A stretch of 64,000 nt of DNA from Amphiduros pacificus (taxonomy: Eukaryota; Annelida; Polychaeta; Phyllodocida; Hesionidae), in contig OX439008.1 in the NCBI GenBank assembly GCA_949316495.1, positions 3,706,501 through 3,770,500 of the forward strand, written 5' to 3'. The stretch's first letter is position 1. Each line of letters starts with the position of its first letter. The notes under the pieces were generated by a model that was not told where the DNA came from, made no database searches, and saw only the letters and a list, made by a program, of their open reading frames with translations. Position numbers and translations under genes: made by a program. Positions 49,501 to 59,125 of the stretch are shown here, in pieces.

Positions 49501-52500
49501 GTATACGTACGTAGTGTTTGGATCACCTTTACTTTTTGCAATTTCGTCAGTCATTTTTGGAGCAAAATCTTTCAAGGACCTACTTATAAAATACATAATT
49601 ATTTTCAGAACTATTAAAACTATTTTTGTACATGATTTTTTTTATATATTTATATTTACCCTTCATAATTTAAAGAAATGCTTTGTAAGCTTCATGATCT
49701 CCTCTATTGGCCCTATTATCACCTAAAAGAAAACTTGGAAAGAAACTCTTTGATCACAGAACTGGTGGTTCCTTGTGTCAGCTTTTGTAAATTTGGCCTT
49801 AGATCGCAAGACATTGGATAGGCAATACTGTGAATGTTAATATCTGACTGCAGTGAAATTCACCACATAATCTCTTTTGTTGGAATCTTTTGTTTTTCAC
49901 ACCACTGACTATAAAGCTACTGTATTATCTACATCTATAAGTTTACTCGGCAAAACCAACTGGCATCCCGCCGAGAGTGCAAGGTTGCACTTAATTCGTT
50001 CAATTTCCTTTTTATGTTATCTGCATTTAAATTATTGTGATAGAAGTTATGTATTAATGTATGTATTTACATAAAACACTACCTAACCCCCCCCCCTCCC
50101 CCCCCCAAAAAAAATTCCTTCTACGCCAATATTTGTTGCAATGACATCATACATTCCTGGAGCAAAACCTTATGAGAGAATGAGGCAAGTGCCTTCCCAT
50201 GGCACTTTCATAACACCTCATGTAAACGCGTGGTCACGCAAAGTCATTAGAGCTGTATGTTGGTATTATGAAATGACTATTAAAAATAGTTGCTTATTAC
50301 TTATATCATTTTCTCTGAGTCTAGGATCCCACTGTGAGCCAATGAGAAATAGCAAAATTCCCAACATATTACTCTGTATCAGGTTATGACTTTTTACCAT
50401 TAATTCCTGAAATCTGAGAGTATTTTATGAGGCCTCAGCATTGTGCTATGAAAAATATACTTCAAATATACTTAAAAAACTATGAAAAATACACTTCAAA
50501 TATATCTTTGAGGAAGATTTTCAAGGATTTCAAGGATTTATACACTGGAATTTACTATTTCTTCTTTGAGTCAATCAAATGAACAAATTAAGGAACAAAT
50601 ATTAGGTCACTTTTGTGATGCAAATATACAAGCAAACAGAGCAGGATTTACTGACGTAGATTTGAGAGGATCAACCATGGCATTGATGACTCCTTGTTTG
50701 ACAATCTCAGCCCTGAGGCCCTCGTCCGGCGCCATGTTGGTGAGGATGCACGCTGCGTTGGCAATTGCCATCTCTCGACTGTCTCCAAGAATGTCTATCA
50801 TAGGTTCAATACCCTTCAGTTTCAACACTTCCCTGAAAAAAGGAAGCTATCTTCATAAAAGTGATAAATGCATAAAAATTTTTGTAAAAAAATATTAAAA
50901 TACAACCCTGTTTTCATATGATTACAACTTAAAACTGTTCACTTCAGATTCTTTCAAAATTATTTCTATATTTAGAATAGAAGAATGTGAGAGGCTCTGA
51001 GAATGAGATGCCTACTTCAAAATAGAAGAATTTATGAGGCTATAAGGTGACCTATTTATGATAGAAGAATGTACATGTACAAGACTATGAGGTGACCTAT
51101 TTGGAATAGAAGAATGTAGGAGGTCATGAAGTGACCTATTTAGAATAGAAGGATGTGAGAGGCTATGGGGTGACCTATTTAGAATAGAAGGTTGTGAGAG
51201 GCTATGGGGTGACCTATTTAGAATAGAAGAATGTGAGAGGCTATGGGGTGACCTATTTAGAATAGAAGAATGTAGGAGGCTATGGGGTGACCTATTTAGA
51301 ATAGAAGGTTGTGAGAGGCTATGGGGTGACCTATTTAGAATAGAAGGTTGTGAGAGGCTATGGGGTGACCTATTTAGAATAGAAGAATGTAGGAGGCTAT
51401 GGGGTGACCTATTTAAAATAGGAGGTTGTGAGAGGCTATGGGTGACCTATTTAGAATAGAAGGTTGTGAGAGGCTATGGGGTGACCTATTTAGAATAGGA
51501 GGTTGTGAGAGGCTATGGGGTGACCTATTTAGAATAGGAGGTTGTGAGAGGCTATGAGGTGACCTATTTAGAATAGGAGGTTGTGAGAGGCTATGGTGTG
51601 ACCTATTTATGATAGAAGGATGTGAGAGGCTATGGGTGACCTATTTAGAATAGGAGGTTGTGAGAGGCTATGGGGTGACCTATTTAGAATTGGAGGATGT
51701 GAGAGGCTATGGGGTGACCTATTTAGAATAGGAGGTTGTGAGAGGCTATGGGGTGACCTATTTAGAATAGGAGGTTGTGAGAGGCTATGGGGTGACCTAT
51801 TTAGAATAGGAGGTTGTGAGAGGCTATGGGGTGACCTATTTAGAATAGAAGAATGTAGGAGGCTATGGGGTGACCTATTTAGAATAGGAGGTTGTGAGAG
51901 GCTTTGGGGTGACCTATTTAGAATAGGAGGTTGTGAGAGGCTATGAGGTGACCTATTTAGAATAGGAGGTTGTGAGAGGCTATGGGGTGACCTATTTAGA
52001 ATAGAAGAATGTGAGAGGCTATGGGGTGACCTATTTAGAATAGAAGAATGTAGGAGGCTATGGGGTGACCTATTTAGAATAGAAGGTTGTGAGAGGCTAT
52101 GGGGTGACCTATTTAGAATAGAAGGTTGTGAGAAGCTATGGGGTGACTTATTTAGAATAGAAGAATGTAGGAGGCTATGGGGTGACCTATTTAAAATAGG
52201 AGGTTGTATGAGGCTATGGGGTGACCTATTTAGAATAGAAGGTTGTGAGAGGCTATGGGGTGACCTATTTATGATAGAAGGTTGTGAGAGGCTATGGGGT
52301 GACCTATTTAGAATAGGAGGTTGTGAGAGGCTATGGGGTGACCTATTTAGAATAGGAGGTTGTGAGAGGCTATGGGGTGACCTATTTAGAATAGGAGGTT
52401 GTGAGAGGCTATGGGGTGACCTATTTAGAATAGGAGGTTGTGAGAGGCTATGGGGTGACCTATTTAGAATAGAAGAATGTAGGAGGCTATGGGGTGACCT

Positions 52501-55500
52501 ATTTAGAATAGGAGGTTGTGAGAGGCTTTGGGGTGACCTATTTAGAATAGGAGGTTGTGAGAGGCTATGAGGTGACCTATTTAGAATAGGAGGTTGTGAG
52601 AGGCTATGAGGTGACCTATTTAGAATAGGAGGTTGTGAGAGGCTATGAGGTGACCTATTTAGAATAGAAGGATGTGAGAGGCTATGAGGTGACCTATTTA
52701 GAATAGGAGGTTGTGAGAGGCTATGAGGTGACCTATTTAGAATAGGAGGTTGTGAGAGGCTATGGGGTGACCTATTTAGAATAGGAGGTTGTGAGAGGCT
52801 ATGAGGTGACCTACTGGCAGTTGTTCATATTGGAAGCAGTCAGGCTGGCCAGAGCAAGAGTGGCAGCTTCCCTCACATCAGGATTATCACTCTTCATCAT
52901 CTTGATCAGTGGCTCGATACCATCTGGAAGTAAAATAACACATTCAATACAATCTGGAAATAAAATAACACATTCAATATCATCTGGAAATAGAATTTCA
53001 TATTCAATACCATCTGGAAAAAAATAACTCATTCAATACCATCTGGAAATAAAATAACACATTCCAATTTGTGTTTGCACACCAAAATAGCCAAGAAAAA
53101 AATATAATGCAGTATGAAAAAATAGCAGTTGGAGACCACTGGGGCCGCTGATTCTTCTTTTAAAGGTACTATGTATCAATTCTATAATTTCTTATATCAA
53201 AAGCATATCAACACATGAACATCTTGAAGTTTTACATTAATGTATAAATGTAAACTTGATGAGAAATTGTCCAATTGTGATTTTAATTGTGATGCTTTTA
53301 AATGTAGAGATGTTAAGTGCACTGATAATGCTCATATTGAGATGATATGTGTTACATATGACAAGGTTTTAAAAAGTTGTCTTGAGGCAGCAGATGAGTG
53401 TCTGCCTAAGACTGGTATTGTATCCAATTGTAAGGTTGTTCCTGGTTGGAATGATAATGTCAAAGATAAAAGAGAAGTTTCATTATTTTGGCATAATCTG
53501 TGGCGTGATAATGGTTCACCAAGAAATGGTACTATTGCTGATATCATGCGAAGAACAAGAGCACAGTATCATTATGCTATTAGGTACACTATAAGGGAAA
53601 ATCAGTCCATCAGGAACAACAAAATGGCTGAAGCTATAAGTTCTAGGAATGATCGTAATCTCTGGAATGAAGCAAGAAAAATGAAACATTCTATACGTTC
53701 ATTGCCTAAGGTTGTAGATGGTATATCTGGTGACAAAAATGTTGCAGATTTATTCTCTACCAAGTTCAACAAACTGTATAATTGTGTTGGTTTTAAATCA
53801 GATGATATGCATTCTTTGGTAAATGAAGTTAATTCTCTTATTGATTGTAATTGTTGCACAGATGATGGTAATGGTCACCTACATGGTATTGATGTTGATG
53901 ATGTACATAATGCATTGAAAAGACTAAAGCCTGGTAAAGGTGAACAAGATGGCATCTTTTCAGATCATATTTTACAAGGTACTAACAAACTTTATGTTAT
54001 TCTCACGGTTTTATTCAATAGCATGTTATATCATGGTGTTAGCCCTGAAAAGCTTATACTAGGAACTATGGTGCCTTTGCAAAAAGATAAAAGGAAAGCA
54101 AGTAATAGTTCTGACAATTTCAGGGCACTTACTTTAGGCAGTACCATTGGTAAGCTGTATGATATTGTGATATTGCAGCAACAAGCAGCTGTATTTGACA
54201 CATCAGATTTACAATTTGGATTTAAAAATGGGTTGTCTACTACAATGTGTACAGGACTAGTCAATGAGACAATCTCACATTATCTAGAAAATGGTAGCCA
54301 TGTTTATGCTCTTTTACTTGATGCTTCAAAGGCGTTTGATAGGGTTAATTATTGCCTGTTGTTTAAGAAGCTCATTGATAAAGGGATGTGTCCCCTGGTA
54401 ATTAGACTTTTGTTGCATATGTATACTAACCAAAAACTACAGGTCAAGTGGAACGATAAGATATCTCCTGTTTTTAAGGTTACTAATGGTGTACGGCAAG
54501 GGGGGGTAATGTCTCCTTTGCTGTTTGGAGTATATATGGATGGTCTACTGCTAGAACTGAAACAATCTGGAATTGGTTGTCATATTGGTCAACACTATTG
54601 TGGAGGTATGGGTTATGCAGATGACCTTATCACTCTTGTACCCACATTGTCAGGCCTGCGAAAAATTATTGAAATATGTGAACGTTATGCAAAAAAGCAT
54701 GATGTATTGTTTAATGGTAAAAAGAGTAAACTGCTAGTGTTTGGTAGAAAAGATACTACAGGTATCAGTGTTACTGTGAATGGTGAAACTGTTCCCATCT
54801 GTAATAAAGCTGTACATTTAGGGAATATGTTGAGTACTACTGACTATCAGATTTTAAACAAAGAAGGTGAAAGAAAATTTAATGTGAGTTTTAATATGTT
54901 TATGTCTGATTTTGGATCCCTGAAAAGCTCTGTCAAGAACAAGCTTTTTAACCAATATTGCTGCTCTTTTTATGGATCTCAGATTTGGCCCCTATGGGGA
55001 GATGCACTAAATGGTATATGTGTACAATGGCGTAAAGCTATCAGAAGAATGTGGAGGTTGCCGTACGACACCCATTGTGATATGGTGGCCTTGATATCAG
55101 ATAATGTGCCACTAAGAGTCTCCTTCTTCTGTAGATTTATGAATTTTTATAAATCATTAATTGATGCTAAGAACCCAGTTGTAAATTATGTTGCAAAGAA
55201 TTCTATGTACAGTAAAATGTCAGTTATTGGTAGAAACTTAAGATATATTGCTTACAAATGTGAAACATCTGTTGAAGATGCATTAAGTAAGCCACATTAT
55301 GTTTTAAAGAAAGATATGTTAAAATGCTGGACAGATGCTGTAATACCTGAATACTTTGATTACAGCAGTATTGTAAAGGAATTGGTGCTAATGAGGGATG
55401 GTCATCTCGATAGATTCTTTGAACTTGATGACATCAATTATATGATCAACAATTTATGTACCATTTAATGTTTTAATTATTGTGATATTTCTACACTTTA

Positions 55501-58451
55501 TTTATATGTCTTATGTATGTAAAACCTAGTTTTTAAGTTTTGGACTTCGAGTCCGATTATGATGATAATAAAAAAAAATAAATAAAGGTAGGTTGCGATA
55601 GGACATAGAAGTTGCACTATCTGCAGATGTCTGACAACAGCTGCATATGACTGCATGGTTAACATGGGTGGTGGCACCCCAGATGAGGCTCAAAGTAGGC
55701 CATTGTTTGATGTCATTCTACCACTATTCAAAGGACAATGCCTTTGATAACATCTTTAACATATTGCCATTTTCCCTTCTTGTCATTTAACCTATCAGTG
55801 CCTCTTTGCAGGAAACACAATACTTGAAATTGACTTGGAGGCAATCATTGAATGTAGCGTGTTAAATTACATACTTAATTTCCACAATGACGACTTGCAT
55901 TCCCCACATTATTACTAGATGTGATTATTAGTATACTGTCAGAAACCTAATTGTTTGCAATACCATCTCATAAGATACAACTCTTAATTAGCCAATCTCT
56001 CATTTGATTCCATTGTTATTGTATTTGCTGATTCAACTAACTATTTATATCATAATGATTAGACTTGCTATATATATATATCATGGTGATTAGATTAGCC
56101 ATTTATTTCTTGGTGATTATTTTGATTAGATTTACTATTTATTTCCTGCTGATAAGACTATTTTCTGGAGATTAGACTGAATATTTATTTTCTGGTGATT
56201 AGACTTTTTCTGGAGATTAGACTGAATATTTATTTTCTGGTGATTAGACTTTTTCGGGGGATTAGTCTGACTTTTTATTTCCTGCTAATAAGACTGATAT
56301 TTTCTGGTGATTTATATCTGTGACTCAACAAACATTATTTTGTTTGATCAATTCTTAAAATAACAAACGGTTTTGCTTAAAGTATCAGTCTTTCTGATTG
56401 CTTGTCAAAATTTGTCTGACACATTTATCTGATACTTGATGCCAAGGATATGATTTACCCACCCAGCCTATATATACGGTAGCTGGTGTGATATTTACCC
56501 CATTTAGCGATGGACTCTCTCCTCACAAGGTTCTCTGCCATTGCTTAACAACATTTTTCTATTTGATACTTGATGCCAAGGATATGATTTAACCATCCAG
56601 CCTATATATACGGTAGCTGGTGTGATATTTACCCCATTTAGCGATGGACTCTCTCCTCACAAGGTTCTCTGCCATTGCTTAACAACATTTTTCTATTTGA
56701 TACTTGATGCCAAAGATATGATTTAACCACCGAGCCTATATATATGGTAGCTGGTGTGATATTTACCCCATTTAGCGATGGCCTCTCTGCTCATGAGGTT
56801 CTCGGCCATGACGGCGAGGGCCTGCGCTGCTGCCACCTGGACCTGGCCGTCCTCGTGACTCAGTAGCAGGATCAGCATCTTCTCCACTTCCTGCTCGTGC
56901 AGCAGCTTGCGGTTATCCACTGCAACACCAAAACAAGCCCCGAATGTAGCAGAACTACACGTATTGCCATAGCAACAAAATCAAATAAAACCCCCCAAAA
57001 TCTTTAAATTTACTTGTTTATATCGATGGCGTACATGTATATCATATGAGGAAGAGAGTGGTTCTGTATGTGGGGTTCTCAAATGTACTTGATTATATCA
57101 ATGTCAGCTTTAAATTTACTTGATTATATCAATGTCATATGAGGAAGAGAGTGTATATCATATGAGGAAGAGAGTGGTTTGTGTATGGGACTCTCATAGC
57201 AACAAAATCAAATAAAACTCTGTTTATGTTTGCTTAATCATAATTATATTAATCTTTTTAAATGAGGAGGAGAGTGGTTTGTGTATGGGGCCCTCACCAT
57301 TGCTTGCTGCCCGAGCGATGGCCTTGGCGGCATGTTCCTTGACCTCGGGTAGAGTGGTGACCACAAACTCTGGCTCCATCTTGCCTCCTTTCCCCTTATC
57401 CTCTATAGAAATGCCACGCAGGCAAAGCAGCACAAGAAATAAATAAAAGGCAACAGCTTCTAATCTAAATGAAATTACCAACAAAGGGTTAAATGGTTAT
57501 AACTATCTTTCTTGTTTAATATTAAATTTTGTTATTGTATATTTATCCTGAAATGTACTTGGTTCTGTGTTAAAAAAAAATTTTTAATTTTAATTTGTGC
57601 AGAAGTATTCTGAGTGAAATTTATGTGAACAAGAAGTACACATATTTGCAATAGTTTCTTGTGGAAACAAAGATCACTAAAAAAATATCATGGTTTGTCA
57701 ACATAAAAATGCTGAAAATTTACAATATAAACATTTACAATATATTTAGTGAAATGGAAATAAGTCAAAGAAATTGCGATATTCTATCAAGTGTAATCCT
57801 AAGCAGATTCAATATTTGACTTGATAAAAATATATAAATTGGTGTCTTTGAAATTGAATAAATGTGGAATGTAAAAATTACATTATTGTGATATAAAAAG
57901 ATTGAGAAATCTGAAAATGCAATATAATGATGTAAATACATGATATTATATTAACAACATTGTGGATATCATGGACTTCCAGGTCACATGCACGACCATA
58001 GATCTGCATGCAAAGTTCTACATCAAAGATAACAAGGTCAAATATATTTCTCAACTCAGTGATTTCATTCGATGAATTTCAGGTATCAAATATTTGATTG
58101 ACAGAGTGGTTAACAAATCCACCTGTCTTGTATGAGAAATTATTTTTCCTTATTTTTTCATTGAGCAAAAATAGCAATGCTCCCAAGAATCATTGGCAGT
58201 CTTTTACATTGATCATATATTTCTGTGCATGTATCGTTCAAAGAATTAATGTAAACAAGTAATTCATTAATAAATATATACACATTAAGATTTCATTATT
58301 TTTTTAGATTTGAAAAAAGATGTTATCAAAATGTTGGTGCAGACTGGTGTTGTGAAGTTTGTACTGATTGGGAGACCATTATATTTGCCCATAAAAAATA
58401 AAAGATGAAACATTTGCATAAAAACTACAAATTTACCATCAGAATCACTGT
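37408..58451 (-). CDS. ARMC3: ARMC3, central ARM repeats to C-terminus (5' exons not in view)
   Basis: Exons 5' to 3': 58437-58451 (candidate), 57298-57402, 56767-56919, 52815-52923, 50656-50832, 48727-48799, 47739-47875, 45688-45812, 44277-44415, 43734-43835, 41573-41816 (3' end uncertain), 39301-39489, 38733-38895, 38369-38467, 37408-37521. Phases agree at every junction except after 41573, where a small exon may be missing. Identity rests on ARMC3 hallmarks: DNRKLLHEQEVEK, AIANAACILTNMAP, TVVQSK, ASWAV, ISDGFFDVGQLRPDAQLL, WELPLSQLKFDLKSNVIPIG, YHRALLFKALADRI, CSLVRGEYNRAWNKV. The N-terminal part is armadillo repeats; the C-terminus is the EDR1-type peptidase-like fold. Mammalian ARMC3 is linked to testis and sperm function. 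The introns are unusually rich in minisatellites. Confidence 0.92.
37805..38355 (-). repeat. 17-bp minisatellite at an ARMC3 donor
   Basis: About 32 units of CCTCCTGTATCACCCTA (minus strand) with TACCTCC variants. It starts 14 bp inside the intron after the donor GCTCCC|GTAAGT at 38369. The unit does not contain the splice site. Confidence 0.92.
38369..38467 (-). CDS. ARMC3: ARMC3 penultimate exon (EDR1-like core)
   Basis: 33 codons, phase 0 both ends: ALADRIALNCSLVRGEYNRA then WNKVLLTPDLDAP. This is the most conserved stretch of the ARMC3 C-terminal domain and includes the Cys of the NCSLVRG motif. Confidence 0.93.
38733..38895 (-). CDS. ARMC3: ARMC3 exon with SNVIPIG motif
   Basis: 163 nt: YVSERMGGAIERGQVANFSW, ELPLSQLKFDLKSNVIPIG, then HYHRALLFK. 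Acceptor TGTTTCAG|GTATGTG, donor TTCAAG|GTAGCA. Its acceptor is copied in the adjoining array. Confidence 0.93.
38885..39262 (-). repeat. ~42-bp array containing an ARMC3 splice acceptor
   Basis: About ten units (some 29-bp short forms). Each carries GCATGTGTTTCAG|GTAT, the same sequence as the true acceptor whose exon starts at 38895. The unit also holds CATATTGTGCTGTTATTTGA. Confidence 0.92.
39263..39300 (-). repeat. Duplicated 3' end of ARMC3 exon 39301-39489 inside the intron
   Basis: Directly after the donor GCCCA|GTAAGT at 39301, the intron repeats the exon words ATCCACCCACTGCCCACAAG and CCGGGACCAAGTG from the exon's own last ~55 bp. It then runs straight into the acceptor-containing array. 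Confidence 0.85.
39301..39489 (-). CDS. ARMC3: ARMC3 exon, Lys/Glu-rich linker to EDR1 domain
   Basis: 189 nt: RTRQQKEKEEKVKEEEVAVK, then FCAPSDAVLHKMIEEVRERI and TSRDQVVALA. Human ARMC3 has the same charged linker before WCPPSD. Acceptor TTGCAG|ACGAAC. Confidence 0.88.
41094..41157. repeat. 14-bp repeat GTTGGCCCCCAGTA, 4.5 copies
   Basis: Short GC-rich tandem repeat in an AT-rich ARMC3 intron. No splice site in the unit. Confidence 0.8.
41573..41816 (-). CDS. ARMC3: ARMC3 exon, low-complexity charged linker
   Basis: Encodes DDYSKVEQSPSRSKDREERE, Lys/Ser-rich repeats and a Glu/Asp run ending near EEDGL. The acceptor TTTTCAG|AGACGA joins the previous exon in phase 2. The best-looking donor is TTG|GTGAAC at 41572, but its phase (0) does not fit the next exon I found (needs phase 2). 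Either a small exon lies in 39.5-41.5 kb or another donor is used. Confidence 0.7.
43734..43835 (-). CDS. ARMC3: ARMC3 exon, Ser-rich linker
   Basis: 102 nt, phase 2 both ends: KVETPVPQSSEQDVLEKASK, then SSVTGRSSRTGSK. Acceptor CTCTCAG|GAAAGT, donor AAGGG|GTATGT. A Ser-rich linker sits at the same place in human ARMC3. Confidence 0.78.
44277..44415 (-). CDS. ARMC3: ARMC3 exon with ISDGFFDVGQL motif
   Basis: 139 nt: GPTNMISDGFFDVGQLRPDA, QLLTLEEYCKQP, PIIFINARPE. Matches human INDGFYDYGRINPGTKLL. Acceptor TTGGCAG|GGCCTA, donor CCTGA|GTATGT. Confidence 0.92.
45040..45710 (-). repeat. 41-bp array containing an ARMC3 splice donor
   Basis: About 16 units of CTCTCACAGGAAGCTTRGGTG plus AATATAAACAGCCAAATACG (minus strand). 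The first unit is the true 3' end of exon 45688-45812 and its donor AGCTTAG|GTGAAT; later units keep the (A/G)G|GTGAATATAA junction. Confidence 0.92.
45688..45812 (-). CDS. ARMC3: ARMC3 exon flanked by arrays on both sides
   Basis: 125 nt: GLEMLQQIQISSTRCNAFSS, LALERLLDSNLSAKYALTG. Human: ALDILEEVNVSGTRKNKFSE...NNLSLKYSQTG. Acceptor TTTCAG|GGGATT, donor TTAG|GTGAAT. A 41-bp array begins at its donor and a 27-bp array ends 15-20 bp before its acceptor. Confidence 0.92.
45828..46775 (-). repeat. 27-bp minisatellite, about 35 nearly identical copies
   Basis: Unit TTATGCCATAACAGGGTGTG plus GTTGATG. Very homogeneous; a few GTCATAAC variants and occasional 2-bp insertions. The 27-bp length keeps a frame open that reads LCHNRVWLM. 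It ends just upstream of the acceptor of exon 45688-45812. Confidence 0.95.
47310..47450 (-). mobile_element. LINE 3'-tail fragment
   Basis: A minus-strand frame contains KKKQLKTHLFQKHVL, the last residues of CR1/L2-type LINE ORF2. It is followed by ~70 bp and an ATTATTATT tail (47326-47338). Very short 5'-truncated insertion in an ARMC3 intron. Confidence 0.55.
47739..47875 (-). CDS. ARMC3: ARMC3 ARM-repeat exon
   Basis: 137 nt: FLESGGVEPLVHLQTSGNDD, VRRSASWAVSVIAVDDAIAE, EVCKFG. Human: LRNSGGLEPLVELLRSKNDEVRKHASWAVMVCAGDE. Acceptor TGTGTAG|TTCCTG, donor TTTGG|GTGAGA. Confidence 0.92.
48727..48799 (-). CDS. ARMC3: ARMC3 ARM-repeat exon with TVVQSK
   Basis: 73 nt: NTVVQSKVALAVAAFVNDAD then SRTQ. 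Acceptor TTTATAG|GAATAC, donor CACAG|GTGTGT. Confidence 0.9.
50656..50832 (-). CDS. ARMC3: ARMC3 ARM-repeat exon with AIANAACILTNMAP
   Basis: 177 nt: EVLKLKGIEPMIDILGDSRE, MAIANAACILTNMAPDEGLR, AEIVKQGVINAMVDPLKS. Acceptor TTTTCAG|GGAAGT, donor TCTAC|GTCAGT. Matches the ARM repeats with AIANAATVLTNMA in human ARMC3. Confidence 0.92.
50990..52815 (-). repeat. 39-bp minisatellite starting at an ARMC3 donor
   Basis: About 46 units of AGGTCACCCCATAGCCTCTC plus ACAACCTCCTATTCTAAAT. The first unit overlaps the donor TGCCA|GTAGGTCACC of exon 52815-52923. In later units the GT becomes AT, but AG|GTCACC remains. Being 13 codons long, it leaves plus-strand frames reading RLWGDLFRIGGCE. Confidence 0.92.
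52815..52923 (-). CDS. ARMC3: ARMC3 ARM-repeat exon with arrays on both sides
   Basis: 109 nt: DGIEPLIKMMKSDNPDVREA, ATLALASLTASNMNNC. Acceptor ACTTCCAG|ATGGTA; donor TGCCA|GTAGGT. Human: QGIPQLIQLLKSDNEEVREAAALALANLTTCN. Confidence 0.92.
52919..53065 (-). repeat. ~30-bp repeat containing an ARMC3 splice acceptor, about five copies
   Basis: The true acceptor and exon start (TTCCAG|ATGGTATCGA) recur upstream as TTTCCAG|ATGGTATTGAA or close variants, joined by TGTGTTATTTTA. A short array of duplicate acceptors. Confidence 0.88.
53226..55590 (+). mobile_element. LINE insertion with 742-codon reverse transcriptase ORF in an ARMC3 intron
   Basis: ORF 53240-55468. RT landmarks: NFRALTLGSTIGKLYD, LLLDASKAFDRVNY (~358-371), GVRQGGVMSPLLFGVY (~417-432), GYADDLI with the catalytic YADD (~459-462), then thumb and C-terminal domains. 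The endonuclease part is missing (5' truncation near 53226, just after a stop codon). The 3' end has a GGACTTCGAGTCC hairpin followed by GATGATAATAAA and an A-rich tail to ~55590. The frame is open throughout, so the insertion is young. It is antisense to ARMC3. Confidence 0.92.
55591..56435. other. ARMC3 intron, irregular GGTGATTAGACT repeats
   Basis: AT-rich; 56070-56310 contains drifting copies of TTTCTGGTGATTAGACT. No coding sequence. Confidence 0.5.
56440..56815 (-). repeat. ~130-bp triplication of an ARMC3 exon end and donor
   Basis: Three units. The rightmost contains the true exon end (ATGGCCGAGAACCTCATGAG, donor AAATGGG|GTAAAT at 56767). Two downstream units near 56510 and 56640 keep the last ~45 bp of exon (AMAENLVRRESIAKWG) and the identical donor and intron start GTAAATATCACACCAGC. 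Confidence 0.92.
56767..56919 (-). CDS. ARMC3: ARMC3 exon with DNRKLLHEQEVEK
   Basis: 153 nt, phase 1 both ends: DNRKLLHEQEVEKMLILLLS, HEDGQVQVAAAQALAVMAEN, LMSREAIAKW. Human: PENRKLFHEQEVEKCLVALL. Acceptor GTTGCAG|TGGATA. Confidence 0.93.
57298..57402 (-). CDS. ARMC3: ARMC3 exon ending in the ARM helix before DNRKL
   Basis: 105 nt: DKGKGGKMEPEFVVTTLPEV, KEHAAKAIARAASN. The second half matches human PDIQKNAAKAITKAAYD; the Lys/Gly-rich first half has no human counterpart I recall. Acceptor TCTATAG|AGGATA, donor CAATG|GTGAGG. Confidence 0.88.
57480..58436. other. ARMC3 intron, nothing recognised
   Basis: AT-rich intron sequence without genes or clear repeats. Confidence 0.45.
58437..58451 (-). 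CDS. ARMC3: Candidate 15-nt ARMC3 microexon
   Basis: CCTGGCAG|ACAGTGATTCTGATG|GTAAAT on the minus strand has acceptor and donor. Phase 1 to phase 1 fits the next exon, giving SDSDE in front of DKGKGGK. This acidic linker would sit at a place where the local sequence is already charged. Supported only by splice-site shape and phase. Confidence 0.35.
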
Positions 58452-58514
58452 CTGCCAGGATGGGAAAGAAACACACACATCTTACATTTACAACTTTGGA
58501 TGAAGTAAAATTAC

Positions 58515-58592
58515 AAAGGTGACACTAAAATGACACTAAAATGACACTAAAATGACACTAAATGACACTTGAATGACATTCAAATGACACTA
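58515..58592. repeat. ~11-bp AATGACACTAA repeat
   Basis: Seven to eight copies of a short degenerate tandem repeat. Confidence 0.8.
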
Positions 58593-59125
58593 AAAGAACA
58601 ATCCATATCAAACACTTGGGCAATTTGGCAAACTGTTGCAAATCATGTGGAACTAAAATCTAAATAAAAAATAGACTTAAAAAAGTTTAAATAAAATATC
58701 TTGGCTTTAAGTATGTCACTGGTAAATGAATTATCGATAACAGTTTTTGGCTGATATATGAAAAATAATATACATGGATATGTAGAATAAATAGCAAGCA
58801 ATCATAATTTCAATGTGTCGCTGAGATGCAATAATTGCTTGAATATTATTTGGATACACTTTCAAAGGTTGATAAATATTGTAAACTTGTACACAGAGCA
58901 TAATGGAGGACTTAAATACATTATCCGCAATGAAGGCTTGAGATATTGAACTGGCTTCTCAAAATAAATGGGAAGTTAAAATAAATGATGGTTCTAAAAG
59001 CGACATAAGGGAAGGACTGAGAGAGATGATTGAGTGACACTGATAGACTGACCACTGGACAGTAGGGAACTTTGGGTTACACAGATAATGTACATACTAG
59101 ACATAACATGGGAATCATTTTGAAA
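58593..59125. other. No gene seen
   Basis: AT-rich spacer between two repeat arrays. Confidence 0.4.

Noticed and set aside
51632-52570. ORFs of RLWGDLFRIGGCE repeats
   Set aside because: By-product of the 39-bp minisatellite, antisense to ARMC3.
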